DNA of 41,252 nt from the NCBI RefSeq assembly GCF_014323665.1, contig NZ_JABVEB010000045.1, forward strand, positions 1-41,252, in the 5' to 3' direction. Shown here in pieces: positions 1-8,599 of this stretch; within the stretch, counting starts at the first letter, position 1, and each line of letters opens with the position of its first letter. The notes under the pieces are model-generated. The model saw only the letters and a list, made by a program, of their open reading frames with translations, was not told the DNA's origin and did not search any database. Both the position numbers and the translations under genes were made by a program. The DNA is from Actinomadura sp. HBU206391. GTDB lineage: Bacteria > Actinomycetota > Actinomycetes > Streptosporangiales > Streptosporangiaceae.

Positions 1-805
1 CCTCGAGGCAGCCACGCGCGCCGCAGCGGCAGCGCGCGCCGCCGACCTGCGCCGTCGTGTGGCCCCACTCACCGGCACTGCCGGTCGCGCCCCGGTAGGG
101 CGTCCCGTTCGTGACGACGCACGCCCCGACTCCGGAGCCGATGAGCGCCACGATGGCGCTCCGGCAGCCCCGACCGGCGCCGAACCACATCTCGGCCTGG
201 CCGAGCGCGGTCGCACCGTTCTCGACGAACAGTGGAAGGTCGGTGCACTCCCCCAGCATCTGCTCCAGGGGCACCGCGTCCCAGCCGATGGTCTGGCTGT
301 GCACGACGGCCTCGGGAGTGCTCTCCACGACACCGGGCACGCCCACACCGACGCCGAGGATGCCGGGACCGGCTCCCGCGTCGGCGCCCGCCTCGGCGAT
401 CACCGTGCGCAGTCCGGTCCGGATGTGCCCGACGACGGCCTGCACGTCGTGCCCGCCGTCGCCGAGCGGAAGATCGGACTTGGCCAGCCGCGTCAGGTCT
501 AGGTCGAACAGTTCGACGATGACGCGGGTCTCCCCCACGTCGACGCCCACCAGCCGCCCGTAGTCGCGGGCGGCCCGCAGGAGCACACGAGGCCGGCCGC
601 CGTCGGATTCGACCGTTCCCGCCTCGACGACGAGGCCTCCCTCGATCAGCTCCGCGACCACATTGCTGACCGACGCGGCGCTCAGACCGGTCCGCCCGCT
701 CAGCTCCTGACGGCTCAGCGGGCCGTCGAAATAGAGGCTGCGCAGCAGCACCGACCGGTTGCCCCGTCGCAGGTCACGGACGGTGCGCTTGCCGCCCTCA
801 GGCAT
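1..805 (-). CDS. ROK-family transcriptional regulator (C-terminus cut by window edge)
   Basis: Likely repressor of the divergent beta-glucoside operon. Read from an ATG at 803-805, the protein opens with a winged helix-turn-helix (about residues 5-65, with LSRQELSGRTGLSAASVSN) and continues into a ROK/sugar-kinase-like domain (GRLVGVDVGETRV, then GILGVGVGVPGVVE). Near the window start it carries the ROK zinc signature: a His in EWGHTT followed by CRCGARGCLE, which supplies the cysteines. ROK regulators (NagC, Mlc, XylR types) bind a sugar or sugar phosphate and release their operator; the ligand here is inferred from the adjacent GH1 gene to be a beta-glucoside or glucose derivative. About 268 residues are visible and the usual length is near 400, so roughly the last third lies outside the window. 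Confidence 0.93.
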   Translation of the reverse strand, partial: MPEGGKRTVRDLRRGNRSVLLRSLYFDGPLSRQELSGRTGLSAASVSNVVAELIEGGLVVEAGTVESDGGRPRVLLRAARDYGRLVGVDVGETRVIVELFDLDLTRLAKSDLPLGDGGHDVQAVVGHIRTGLRTVIAEAGADAGAGPGILGVGVGVPGVVESTPEAVVHSQTIGWDAVPLEQMLGECTDLPLFVENGATALGQAEMWFGAGRGCRSAIVALIGSGVGACVVTNGTPYRGATGSAGEWGHTTAQVGGARCRCGARGCLE

Positions 806-863
806 TTACGGCCCCTTCCCGCCGGCCGTCTGGCCGTGCGGTCCCCGATAGAGATGGCAGGTC

Positions 864-892
864 TTGACGGCCCATCATCCCACTGCTTAGAT
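864..892 (+). promoter_or_regulatory. Candidate sigma70-type promoter of the sugar-transport operon
   Basis: TTGACG (864-869) and TTAGAT (887-892) are separated by 17 bases, the ideal housekeeping spacing. The pair sits 59 bases before the start of the solute-binding lipoprotein, in the gap shared with the divergent ROK gene. The -10 element runs into the inverted repeat at 891-915, so a protein bound there would block transcription. Confidence 0.55.
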
Positions 893-915
893 CACGCCAT
901 GAATTAAGGCGTGAT
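891..915. promoter_or_regulatory. Inverted repeat, probable ROK operator
   Basis: ATCACGCC (891-898) and GGCGTGAT (908-915) are perfect 8-base arms around a 9-base AT-rich centre, unusual in this GC-rich setting. The repeat overlaps the -10 element and expected start site of the transporter promoter and lies between that operon and the divergent ROK regulator. This is the expected place for a repressor site; ROK binding is inference. Confidence 0.55.
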
Positions 916-950
916 TCTACTCGCCTTCAACACGCGGAGGGCAGAGCACC

Positions 951-2282
951 ATGCAGACCCACCCCCTCTCCAGACTCCGCCGGACCTGGGCGGTGACGGC
1001 GGCCCTCATCGCCGTCGTGACCGCCCCGGCGGCGTGCGGCGGCGGTACGGAAACGGGCGGCGGCGGCAACGACGCGCCCAAGACGCTCACCTACTGGGCC
1101 AGCAACCAGGGCGCCACCATCGAGGTCGACAAGCAGGTGCTGACCCCCGAGCTGACCAAGTTCGAACAGCAGACCGGCATCAAGGTCAAGCTCGAGGTCG
1201 TCCCCTGGACCGACCTGCTCAACCGGATCCTGGCGGCGACGACCTCGGGCCAGGGACCGGACGTGCTGAACATCGGCAACACCTGGTCGGCGTCGCTCCA
1301 GGCCACCGGCGGCCTGCTGCCGTTCGACCAGAAGACCTTCGACCAGGTCGGCGGCAAGAACCGGTTCCTGCCGTCCGCGCTGGCCTCGACCGGAGCCCCG
1401 GGCAAGGACCCGGCGGCCGTACCGATCTACTCCATGGCGTACGCGCTCTACTACAACAAGAAGATGTTCGCCGACGCGGGCATCGAGAACCCGCCCGCCA
1501 CCTGGGAGGAGCTGATCGCCGACGGCAAGAAGCTCACCAAGGGCGGCAAGCACGGCCTGGCGATCGAGGGCGCGAGCATCCCGGAGAACAGCCACCACGC
1601 GTTCGTGTTCGGCCAGCAGTACGGCGCGGACTTCTTCGACGCCGCCGGCAAGCCGCAGTTCGACACGCCGCAGGCGGTCACCGCCATGAAGGCGTACGTC
1701 GACCTGATGGCCAAGGAGAAGATCGCCGCTCCGGGCAACGCGGAGTACTCCGCCAACCAGTCGGTCAAGGACTTCGCCACCGGCAAGGCCGCGATGCTCA
1801 TGTGGCAGACGGCCGAAAGCTCGCTGATCGACCTCGGCATGAAGCCCGGCGACTGGGGTGTCGCCCCGGTGCCGCTGCCCGCCCAGACTCCCCCGGACGG
1901 CAAGAAGATCACCTCGCTCGTCGCCGGCATCAACCTCGCGGTCTTCAAGTCGACCAAGAACAAGGACGGCGCGCTGAAGTTCGTGAAGTTCATGACCAGC
2001 GACGAGGAGCAGAAGATCCTCAACAAGGCGTACAAGTCGCTGCCGTCGGTGGCGTCGGCTCAGCAGGACCCGGCGTTCTCCACCCCTGACCTGCAAGTGT
2101 TCAAGCAGGTCCTCGCGGGCTCGGCGGCCCCGCTACCGATGGTGCCGCAGGAGAGCCAGTTCGAGACGCTCATCGGCGGTGCGCTGAAGAACCTGTTCGC
2201 CGACGCCGCTTCCGGCAAGCCGATCACCGAGGAGCGGGTGAAGGCCGAGCTGACCGAGGCACAGCAGAAGATGGCCGGATGA
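951..2282 (+). CDS. Sugar ABC transporter substrate-binding lipoprotein
   Basis: Extracytoplasmic receptor of a CUT1-type carbohydrate importer. Residues 1-28 form a lipoprotein signal (RLRR, hydrophobic stretch, TAPAAC) with the lipidated Cys followed by a Gly-rich linker. The mature part is a typical family-1 extracellular binding protein of ordinary length (443 residues), with LTYWASN at its start and the LYYNKKMFADAGIENPPATW segment seen in maltose/cellobiose-type receptors. GGAGG at 936-940 precedes the ATG by ten bases. The stop overlaps the start of the next gene (ATGA), so this is the first gene of an operon with two permeases and a GH1 enzyme. The substrate is inferred to be a beta-linked oligosaccharide or aryl glucoside because of that enzyme. 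Confidence 0.93.
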   Translation: MQTHPLSRLRRTWAVTAALIAVVTAPAACGGGTETGGGGNDAPKTLTYWASNQGATIEVDKQVLTPELTKFEQQTGIKVKLEVVPWTDLLNRILAATTSGQGPDVLNIGNTWSASLQATGGLLPFDQKTFDQVGGKNRFLPSALASTGAPGKDPAAVPIYSMAYALYYNKKMFADAGIENPPATWEELIADGKKLTKGGKHGLAIEGASIPENSHHAFVFGQQYGADFFDAAGKPQFDTPQAVTAMKAYVDLMAKEKIAAPGNAEYSANQSVKDFATGKAAMLMWQTAESSLIDLGMKPGDWGVAPVPLPAQTPPDGKKITSLVAGINLAVFKSTKNKDGALKFVKFMTSDEEQKILNKAYKSLPSVASAQQDPAFSTPDLQVFKQVLAGSAAPLPMVPQESQFETLIGGALKNLFADAASGKPITEERVKAELTEAQQKMAG

Positions 2283-3289
2283 CCCAGCCCACGGCGGCGG
2301 CCGGGACCCGGCCGTCCGACCCCTGCACTTCACGCAAGACCGGCCGGGCGCCCTCGGGCGCCCGGCCAGGCCGGCGAGGTCGGATCGGCGGCAAGGCACT
2401 GCCCTATCTGCTGTTGCTTCCCGCACTCATCTGCGAACTGATCGTCCACGTGGTGCCGATGGTCGTCGGCGCCGTGATGAGCTTCCGGGAACTGACGCTC
2501 TTCTACATCCGCAACTGGTCCGACGCGCCCTGGGTGAAACTCCACAACTACCGGGTGGCGGTCGACTTCGACGCTCCGGTCGGCCGCGCGCTGTTGCACT
2601 CGTTTCTGATCACCGCGGCGTTCACCGTTCTCGCGGTCGGGCTGTCCTGGCTGCTCGGGACCATCGCGGCGGTGCTGATGCAGGACCGGTTCCGCGGACG
2701 CGGCACGCTGCGGGCGATCTTCCTGATCCCGTACGCGCTGCCGGTCTACGCGGCGGTCATGACCTGGGCGTTCATGTTCCAGCGGGACGCCGGGCTGGTC
2801 AACCATGTGCTGGCCGACCAACTGCATCTCGTCGGTGACAAGCCGTTCTGGCTGATCGGCGGCAACAGCTTCTGGGCGCTGCTCACCGTCGCCGTCTGGC
2901 GCAACTGGCCGTTCGCGCTGCTCGTGCTGATGGCGGGCCTGCAGTCGATCCCGCGTGACCTGTACGAGGCGGCCGCGATCGACGGGGCCGGCACCTGGCG
3001 GCAGATCCACCGGATCACGCTGCCCTCACTGCGGCCGCTCAACCAGGTCCTGGTGCTCGTGCTGTTCCTGTGGACCTTCAATGACTTCACCACGCCGTTC
3101 GTGCTGTTCGGCAAGGCTGCGCCGGCGAACGCCGACCTGATCTCAATCCACATCTATCAGGCGTCGTTCGTCACCTGGAACTTCGGCACGGGCTCCGCGA
3201 TGTCGGTTCTGCTCCTGCTGTTCCTGCTCCTCGTAACCGCCGTCTACCTGCTTGCCACCTCACGCCGGAGTAGGAGCGCCAATGCGTAA
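2279..3289 (+). CDS. Sugar ABC transporter permease, MalF-type
   Basis: First membrane subunit of the importer. After a basic, Pro/Gly-rich cytoplasmic head of about 35 residues, the 336-residue protein shows six hydrophobic segments, starting with LPYLLLLPALICELIVHVVP. The EAA loop that docks the ATPase is visible as DLYEAAAIDGAGTWRQIHRI (about residues 226-245). It overlaps the receptor gene by four bases (ATGA) and the next permease start lies inside its last codons, indicating translational coupling. No ATPase gene is in this operon, as is common for actinobacterial CUT1 systems that share one MsiK-type ATPase encoded elsewhere. Confidence 0.93.
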   Translation: MTQPTAAAGTRPSDPCTSRKTGRAPSGARPGRRGRIGGKALPYLLLLPALICELIVHVVPMVVGAVMSFRELTLFYIRNWSDAPWVKLHNYRVAVDFDAPVGRALLHSFLITAAFTVLAVGLSWLLGTIAAVLMQDRFRGRGTLRAIFLIPYALPVYAAVMTWAFMFQRDAGLVNHVLADQLHLVGDKPFWLIGGNSFWALLTVAVWRNWPFALLVLMAGLQSIPRDLYEAAAIDGAGTWRQIHRITLPSLRPLNQVLVLVLFLWTFNDFTTPFVLFGKAAPANADLISIHIYQASFVTWNFGTGSAMSVLLLLFLLLVTAVYLLATSRRSRSANA

Positions 3290-4139
3290 CCGCAACCCGA
3301 TGGCGCCCCCGGCCTGGTTCATCTGGACCCGGCGGATCGTCCTCACGCTGCTGACGATCTTCACGCTCACGCCGGTGTACGTGATGCTCAGCTCGTCACT
3401 GAAGCCGTTGCGGGACGTGCAGGGCGACTTCCAATGGATCCCGTCGACGTTCACGGTCCGGCCGTACATCGACATCTGGCACACCGTGCCGCTGGCGCGC
3501 TACTTCGTCAACAGCCTGATCGTCGCCGGCAGCGCCACCGTCCTGTCCGTGGTGCTGGCGCTCTTCGCGGCCTACGCGGTCAGCCGGTACCGGTTCCCGG
3601 GCCGGCGACTGTTCACGATGACCGTGCTCTCCACGCAGATGTTCCCCGGCATCCTGTTCCTGCTGCCGCTGTTTCTGATCTTCGTCAACGTCGGGAACGT
3701 GACCGGCATCGCGCTGTACGGCAGCCGCGGGTCATTGATCCTGACCTACCTGACCTTCTCGCTGCCGTTCTCCATCTGGATGCTGGTCGGCTACCTCGAC
3801 TCGATCCCGCGCGAGCTGGACGAGGCGGCCAGGGTCGACGGCTGCGGCCCGATCGGGGCGCTGCTGCGGGTCATCGTCCCCGCGGCGGTGCCGGGGATCG
3901 TGGCGGTCACCGTGTACGCCTTCATGACCGCGTGGGGCGAGACGCTGTTCGCCTCCGTGATGACCAACGACGCCACCCGCACGCTGCCCATCGGGCTCCA
4001 GGGCTACTCGACGCAGCACGAGGTCTTCTGGAACCAGGTCATGGCGGCCTCGCTGGTCGTCAGCGTCCCGGTGGTCGCGGGCTTCCTGCTGCTCCAGCGC
4101 TATCTCGTGACGGGCCTTACCGCCGGCGCGGTCAAGTGA
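3282..4139 (+). CDS. Sugar ABC transporter permease, MalG-type
   Basis: Second membrane subunit of the importer, 286 residues from the ATG at 3282. That start was chosen over an in-frame start 30 bases upstream because AGGAG (3272-3276) is five bases before it and the protein then begins as usual for the family. Hydrophobic segments alternate through the chain and the EAA loop reads ELDEAARVDGCGPIGALLRV. The C-terminus ends GLTAGAVK, typical of MalG-like permeases. It overlaps the end of the MalF-type gene by 8 bases. The remnant at 6721-7179 is a clear but diverged relative of this gene. Confidence 0.93.
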   Translation: MRNRNPMAPPAWFIWTRRIVLTLLTIFTLTPVYVMLSSSLKPLRDVQGDFQWIPSTFTVRPYIDIWHTVPLARYFVNSLIVAGSATVLSVVLALFAAYAVSRYRFPGRRLFTMTVLSTQMFPGILFLLPLFLIFVNVGNVTGIALYGSRGSLILTYLTFSLPFSIWMLVGYLDSIPRELDEAARVDGCGPIGALLRVIVPAAVPGIVAVTVYAFMTAWGETLFASVMTNDATRTLPIGLQGYSTQHEVFWNQVMAASLVVSVPVVAGFLLLQRYLVTGLTAGAVK

Positions 4140-4193
4140 TCGGCCGCGCGATCCCGTCCATGCGACGCAACCGAACGAACTGTGAGGACACCT

Positions 4194-5576
4194 GTGCCCA
4201 TGCATGAACCAGCGGCCCTCGGCCCGGACTTCGTCTGGGGAGCGGCGACCTCGGCGTACCAGATCGAGGGCGCGGTGGCGGAGGACGGCCGATCCCCGTC
4301 GATCTGGGACACGTTCAGCCGCGTCCCGGGAGCGGTGGACGGCGGCGACACCGGCGACACCGCCTGCGACCACTACCACCGCTGGCCCGAGGACGTCCGG
4401 CTGATGCGCGAGCTCGGCCTGGGCGCCTACCGTTTCTCCATCGCCTGGCCGAGGGTGCTGCCCCAGGGCACCGGCCCCGTCAACGCCGCCGGCCTGGCGT
4501 TCTACGACCGGCTGGTCGACGGGCTGCTCGAGGCGGGCATCACGCCGTACCCCACCCTGTACCACTGGGACCTGCCCCAGGTGCTCCAGGACCGCGGGGG
4601 CTGGCCCGAGCGCGACACCGCCGAGCGGTTCGCGGAGTACGCGGCGGTCGTGGCTGCCGCACTCGGCGACCGCGTCACCGAGTGGACCACCCTGAACGAG
4701 CCGCTCTGCTCGGCATGGATCGGCCACCTCGACGGCGACATGGCGCCCGGCTGGACCGACCTGACCGCCGCGGTGCGCGCCTCTATCCACCTGCACCTCG
4801 CCCACGGACTCGGCGTGCAGGCCATCCGCGCCAACGTGCCCGGGGCCAACGTCGGCCTCGTCAACATCCACTCGCCGTGCGACCCCGCCTCAGAGCGGGA
4901 CGAGGACGTCGCCGCCGCCCGGCGCGCCGACGGCCACCTCAACCGCTGGTGGCTCGACCCGATCCACGGCCGGGGCTACCCGCAGGACATGGTCGAGCTG
5001 TACGGGGTGGAGCTGCCGCTTCGCGACGGAGATCTGCGGACCATCGCCGAGCCGCTGGACTGGCTCGGCGTGAACTACTACTTCCGCCAGGTCCTCACGG
5101 CCGACCCGACCGGCCCGGCGCCGTACGCCCGCCAGATCGATCCGCCCGGTGCCTTCCACACCGCGATGGGCTGGGAGGTGAGCCCGGACGGCCTGGAACG
5201 GATGCTGGTCCGCGTCGCCGAGGACTACGCGCCGCAGCGCATGCTCGTCACCGAGAACGGCGCGGCCTATGCCGACACCGTCACCGCCGACGGCGCCGTC
5301 CACGACGCCGAGCGCACCGCCTACCTGGAGACCCACCTCGACGCGTGCGCCCGCGCGGCGCGCCGGGGCGTCCCGGTCGACGGGTACTTCGCCTGGTCGC
5401 TGCTCGACAACTTCGAGTGGGCCTACGGCTACGACAAGCGCTTCGGCCTTGTGCACGTCGACTACGCCACGCAGGCCCGCACGGTGAAGGACAGCGGGCA
5501 CCGCTACGCGGAGATCATCCAGACGCACCGCGAGGCGATCGCCGGTCGCGGAGCCGTTCCCTCCGTCCCTTCATGA
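4194..5576 (+). CDS. GH1 family beta-glucosidase
   Basis: Retaining beta-glucosidase that would hydrolyse the imported beta-glucoside in the cytoplasm; no signal peptide is visible. The acid/base Glu is in TLNEP (residue 169) and the nucleophile Glu in VTENGA (residue 354); the start [16 protein letters not shown] and WSLLDNFEW near the end are other GH1 hallmarks. Length (460) is full. I prefer GTG 4194 because GAGGA at 4184-4188 is five bases upstream; GTG 4182 and ATG 4200 are alternatives. It lies 54 bases after the permease gene on the same strand and is probably cotranscribed, completing an uptake-plus-hydrolysis operon like the Streptomyces cellobiose system, but with a ROK rather than a CebR/LacI regulator next to it. 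Confidence 0.95.
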   Translation: MPMHEPAALGPDFVWGAATSAYQIEGAVAEDGRSPSIWDTFSRVPGAVDGGDTGDTACDHYHRWPEDVRLMRELGLGAYRFSIAWPRVLPQGTGPVNAAGLAFYDRLVDGLLEAGITPYPTLYHWDLPQVLQDRGGWPERDTAERFAEYAAVVAAALGDRVTEWTTLNEPLCSAWIGHLDGDMAPGWTDLTAAVRASIHLHLAHGLGVQAIRANVPGANVGLVNIHSPCDPASERDEDVAAARRADGHLNRWWLDPIHGRGYPQDMVELYGVELPLRDGDLRTIAEPLDWLGVNYYFRQVLTADPTGPAPYARQIDPPGAFHTAMGWEVSPDGLERMLVRVAEDYAPQRMLVTENGAAYADTVTADGAVHDAERTAYLETHLDACARAARRGVPVDGYFAWSLLDNFEWAYGYDKRFGLVHVDYATQARTVKDSGHRYAEIIQTHREAIAGRGAVPSVPS

Positions 5577-5602
5577 CCGATGACACCTCAGGCTGTGACA
5601 CC

Positions 5603-5651
5603 CACGCTGTGACACCCAGCGTGACAACCATCTGGCGAAACGCCATACGAT
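5603..5651 (+). promoter_or_regulatory. Inverted repeat and -10 element of a leaderless gene
   Basis: CACGCTG (5603-5609) and CAGCGTG (5617-5623) are perfect 7-base arms around TGACACC. GTGACA at 5621-5626 could be a loose -35, although its spacing of 19 to TACGAT (5646-5651) is long. TACGAT is a good actinobacterial -10 and lies only 7 bases before the ATG at 5659. There is no purine-rich ribosome site, so the transcript probably starts at the ATG itself. The repeat would be the operator; the factor is unknown. Confidence 0.45.
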
Positions 5652-5658
5652 TCCGCCC

Positions 5659-6654
5659 ATGACCGACACGCCAATCCGCTGGGGCATCCTCGGCACGGGC
5701 GGGATCGCCCGGGTCTTCACCGAGGACCTGCTCCGGCTGCCCGATCACGAGGTCGTCGCGGTCGGCTCCCGGGCCGCGCACACGGCCGAAGCGTTCGCCA
5801 CCCGGCACGGAATACCGCGCGCGCACGGGTCGCATGCGGATCTCGCCGCCGACGACCAGGTCGACGTGGTCTATGTCGCGACGCCGCACAACGGCCACTA
5901 TCCGGCCGCCCTGACCTGCCTGGAGGGCGGCCGGGCCGTACTGGTGGAGAAGCCGTTCACCACCGGCGCGGCGGACGCCGAGCGGCTCATCGCGGTGGCC
6001 CGCGAGCGCGGGCTGTTCGCCATGGAGGCGATGTGGACCCGGTTCAACCCCCTCATCACCCGGTTGCGGACGCTGGTCTCCGAGGGCGCCATCGGTGAGA
6101 TCACCTCCATCTACGCCGACTTCTCCTTCGCCTCGGCCTTCGACCCGGCGCACCGGCTGTGGGCGCCCGAACTGGCCGGCGGCGCGCTGCTCGACCTCGG
6201 GATCTATCCGGTGTCGTTCGCGTGGATGCTGCTCGGCCCGCCCGGCACGGTGCAGGCGACCGCCGCCTCGGCGCCGACCGGCGTCGACTCCAACACCGGC
6301 GTCCTGCTCGGATACGACTCCGGGGCGGTCGCCCTCCTGCACTGCGGGCTCATGTCCGACTCTCCGCACACGGCCACGGTGACCGGCACCAAGGGCCGGA
6401 TCGAGGTGGCCGCGCCGTTCTTCCGGCCCACGGCCATGACGCTGCACCGCAGGGACGCCGAGCCCGAGACCTTCACCGCCGAGCTCGACGGCCACGGCTA
6501 CACCTACCAGGCGGCCGAGGTGGCCCGCTGCCTGCGCGCCGGGGAGCTGGAGTCGCCGGTGATGCCGCTCGCCGAGACCCTCGCCATCATCGGCACGCTC
6601 GACACCATCGCCGCCCGCCTGGACCAGGCCACGGCAGGGCGCACAAGTGCATGA
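5659..6654 (+). CDS. Gfo/Idh/MocA family NAD(P)-dependent oxidoreductase
   Basis: Sugar or polyol dehydrogenase-type enzyme of 331 residues. The N-terminal Rossmann fold is clear (RWGILGTGGIARVFTEDLLR, then VDVVYVATPHNGHY), followed by the family motif EKPFTT, whose Lys is catalytic in characterised members, and a C-terminal alpha/beta domain with ELAGGALLDLGIYPVSFAWM. It resembles the trans-1,2-dihydrobenzene-1,2-diol dehydrogenase-like branch. Position downstream of the GH1 operon suggests oxidation of a released sugar or aglycone; this is inference. It seems to have its own leaderless promoter. Its stop codon (6652-6654) lies inside the left arm of the hairpin repeat at 6638-6711, so its last codons are part of that repeat. 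Confidence 0.88.
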   Translation: MTDTPIRWGILGTGGIARVFTEDLLRLPDHEVVAVGSRAAHTAEAFATRHGIPRAHGSHADLAADDQVDVVYVATPHNGHYPAALTCLEGGRAVLVEKPFTTGAADAERLIAVARERGLFAMEAMWTRFNPLITRLRTLVSEGAIGEITSIYADFSFASAFDPAHRLWAPELAGGALLDLGIYPVSFAWMLLGPPGTVQATAASAPTGVDSNTGVLLGYDSGAVALLHCGLMSDSPHTATVTGTKGRIEVAAPFFRPTAMTLHRRDAEPETFTAELDGHGYTYQAAEVARCLRAGELESPVMPLAETLAIIGTLDTIAARLDQATAGRTSA

Positions 6655-6711
6655 TCACGGCGAGGAGGGGATCCCGCCCCTCCTATCGCCGTGATCATGC
6701 AGTTGTGCGCC
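6638..6711. repeat. Hairpin repeat, copy A (between convergent genes)
   Basis: Long inverted repeat: the left arm (6638-6660) and right arm (6689-6711) share the core TGCATGATCACGG and its complement, with only a G/C mismatch in the ACAAGTGC/GCAGTTGT step. The interior (GAGGAGGGG/CCCCTCCT) extends the pairing to a stem of about 30 base pairs. It sits between the convergent oxidoreductase gene and the transporter remnant, so it could stop transcription from both sides. Copies with the same outer arms but different interiors occur at 25454-25544 and 27430-27492. Confidence 0.85.
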
Positions 6712-6720
6712 GGTGGTGGC

Positions 6721-7179
6721 TCAGGATTTGACGGCGCCCGCCGTCAGGCCTTGGACGAGGAAGCGCTGCAGGGCCAGGAAGCCCACCACCACGGGGGCGC
6801 CGACGACCAGCGAGGCCGCCATAATCTGGTTCCAGTAGACGTTGGACTGGCTGGCGTAGGTGCGCAGGCCCACGGCCAGCGTGCGGGTGCTCGCGTCGGT
6901 CAGCACCGAGGCGAAGAGCACCTCGCCCCAGGCCGTCATGAAGACGTAGACGGCCACGCCGGGGAACATCTGGGTGGACAGCACGGTGGTCATGAAGGTT
7001 CCGCGCCCGGCGAACCGGTAACGGCTCACCGCGTGGCCCGCGAGGACGGCCAGCGCCACCGAGCGGACCGTCGCCGCGAGCGCCCCGCCCCCACCGGACC
7101 CGTCGTCGCCGCCGCAACCGGCCAGGGCGGCGGCGAGCACGGCACCCATGACGAACGCGGCGATCCTGTGTGGTCTCAC
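6721..7179 (-). pseudogene. In-frame chimera of a decayed sugar ABC transporter (lipoprotein signal fused to permease fragments)
   Basis: The 152-codon ORF joins three pieces. Residues 1-32 are a lipoprotein signal and Gly-rich linker (VLAAALAGC) as at the start of a solute receptor. Residues 36-74 match the intact MalG-type permease at 3282-4139 (28 of 39 positions, including HAVSRYRF and TTVLSTQMFPG). The rest matches that permease's C-terminus (FMTAWGE to GLTAGAVKS). Most of the receptor, the whole first permease and the permease middle with its EAA loop are gone, yet the frame is open throughout. It cannot transport without the EAA loop. GTG at 7177-7179 keeps a GGGAG ribosome site. The LacI gene just upstream was probably its regulator. 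Confidence 0.85.
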
Positions 7180-7317
7180 CTGCGGCTCCCATCAACCGTC
7201 GAGCGGGGAACTCATCCGGCGCGGGCACGGCCGGCTCGGTCACCCGGTGCAGGCGTGACAGCACTGAACCGATTAAGCGCCAATGCCCCGTAATCGCTCT
7301 GAGACACGGGGGCACCG

Positions 7318-8340
7318 TCACGCCCGGCCGGGGCGGATCGGCATTGTGCTCGCGCGCGGCACCAGCACGGGCGTCGCGTTGCAGGCCCCGGTCACCTCGC
7401 CGCCCGCCACCAGGTCGAGCAGCCGGCGGGCGACGTGGGCGCCGTAGGCGGGGATGTCCAGGCTCACTGCGGTCAGCTGCGGATGCACCAGACGACACAG
7501 AACCGAGTCGTCCCAGGCCACGATCGACAGCCGGTCGGGCACCCGGACGCCCATCTCGGCCGCGACCGACAGTCCGGCGACGGCCATGATGTCGTTGTCG
7601 TAGACGATCGCGGTCGGCGGTTCGACGGAGGCGAGCAGCGACCGGGTCGCCTGCGCGCCCTCCTCACCGGTGTAGTCGGTGCCGACCACGACCGGTGTCA
7701 CGCCCAGCTCTCCGGCCACCGCCTCGAACGCCGTCGTGCGCACGAGCGTGTGCCGCAGCTCGGCAAGGCCGGCGACACGGGCTACCCGGCGGTGCCCCAG
7801 CGCGGCCAGGTACTCCACGACCGAGCGCACCGCCGCCGCGTCGTCGTTCCACACGCCCGGCAACCCGGCCAGCCCGTCCGGGCCGCCGATGACGACGGCG
7901 GGCATGCCGAGGCCGCGCAGCAACTCGGCCCGCGCGTCGTCGACGTGCAGGTCGACCAGGAACACCCCGTCCACCCGGCGCCCGGCCCACCAGCGGCGAT
8001 AGGTGGCGAGCTGCGCCGAGCGGTCCTCGGTCACCTGCAGCAGCAGCGCCACCTCACGGGAGGCCAGCTCGCCCTCGATGCCGGAGATGAGCTGCATGAA
8101 GAAGGGCTCGATCCCGAGCGTGCGCGCCGGCCGGTCCACCACCAGGCCGAGCGCGCCGGCCCGGCCGTCGGCCAGCGCACGGGCGGCACTGCTCGGCTGC
8201 CATCCGAGCTCGGCGGCGATCGCGAGGATCCGGCCGCGGGTGGCCTCCGACACGCCGGGCCGGCCGTTGAGCGCGAACGACACGGCGCTCTTGGTCACTC
8301 CGGCCCGAAGGGCGATGTCCGCGATGGTCGGACGCTTCAC
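7318..8340 (-). CDS. LacI-family transcriptional regulator
   Basis: Sugar-responsive repressor of 340 residues. The N-terminal LacI helix-turn-helix reads TIADIALRAGVTKSAVSFAL, followed by the hinge (SSAARALADG) and a periplasmic-binding-protein-like effector domain starting ALGLVVDRPA. GTG at 8338-8340 is preferred over an upstream in-frame start because AGGAGG lies five bases before it on the minus strand. The only nearby target it could once have controlled on this strand is the decayed transporter at 6721-7179, so it may be an orphan, may regulate itself through the palindrome at 8370-8385, or may act elsewhere. Confidence 0.92.
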   Translation of the reverse strand: MKRPTIADIALRAGVTKSAVSFALNGRPGVSEATRGRILAIAAELGWQPSSAARALADGRAGALGLVVDRPARTLGIEPFFMQLISGIEGELASREVALLLQVTEDRSAQLATYRRWWAGRRVDGVFLVDLHVDDARAELLRGLGMPAVVIGGPDGLAGLPGVWNDDAAAVRSVVEYLAALGHRRVARVAGLAELRHTLVRTTAFEAVAGELGVTPVVVGTDYTGEEGAQATRSLLASVEPPTAIVYDNDIMAVAGLSVAAEMGVRVPDRLSIVAWDDSVLCRLVHPQLTAVSLDIPAYGAHVARRLLDLVAGGEVTGACNATPVLVPRASTMPIRPGRA

Positions 8341-8369
8341 CCCTACCTCCTGACCTCGCTCAACCGGTT

Positions 8370-8385
8370 TTGCAACGATCCGCAA
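8370..8385. promoter_or_regulatory. Candidate LacI-type operator
   Basis: TTGCAACGATCCGCAA has perfect outer arms TTGC/GCAA around an 8-base centre and lies 30 bases upstream of the lacI-type start codon, where an autoregulatory site is expected. AACCGGTT overlaps its left side (8362-8369), and a similar AACCGATT occurs at about 7268 in front of the decayed transporter. Binding is inference. Confidence 0.4.
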
Positions 8386-8436
8386 GGTTACCCTCGGTGA
8401 ATCCCGAACCGGCGACGCACCTCCCGGCGCCAGCGC

Positions 8437-8455
8437 TCAGCCGGCTCCCGGCTGA
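8437..8455. terminator. Hairpin downstream of the P450 operon
   Basis: TCAGCCGG and CCGGCTGA pair perfectly around CTC, giving an 8-bp stem and 3-base loop in the 259-base gap between the P450 stop and the LacI start. There is no T-tract, as is usual in actinobacteria. It could end the minus-strand operon that finishes at 8600, though it lies about 145 bases beyond the stop. Confidence 0.35.
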
Positions 8456-8599
8456 TCTGGACCGTACAACCGCCCGCCCGCGCCACCAACTCCGGTCCCC
8501 CGCGGAGACGGGCGGAGCGACTCGGGCCGGGCACCGCGGCCCGTGTTCACGCTCAGCGGCGGCGGTCGCCGGGCGTGAAGACGGCCCGCCCGGCGACCC

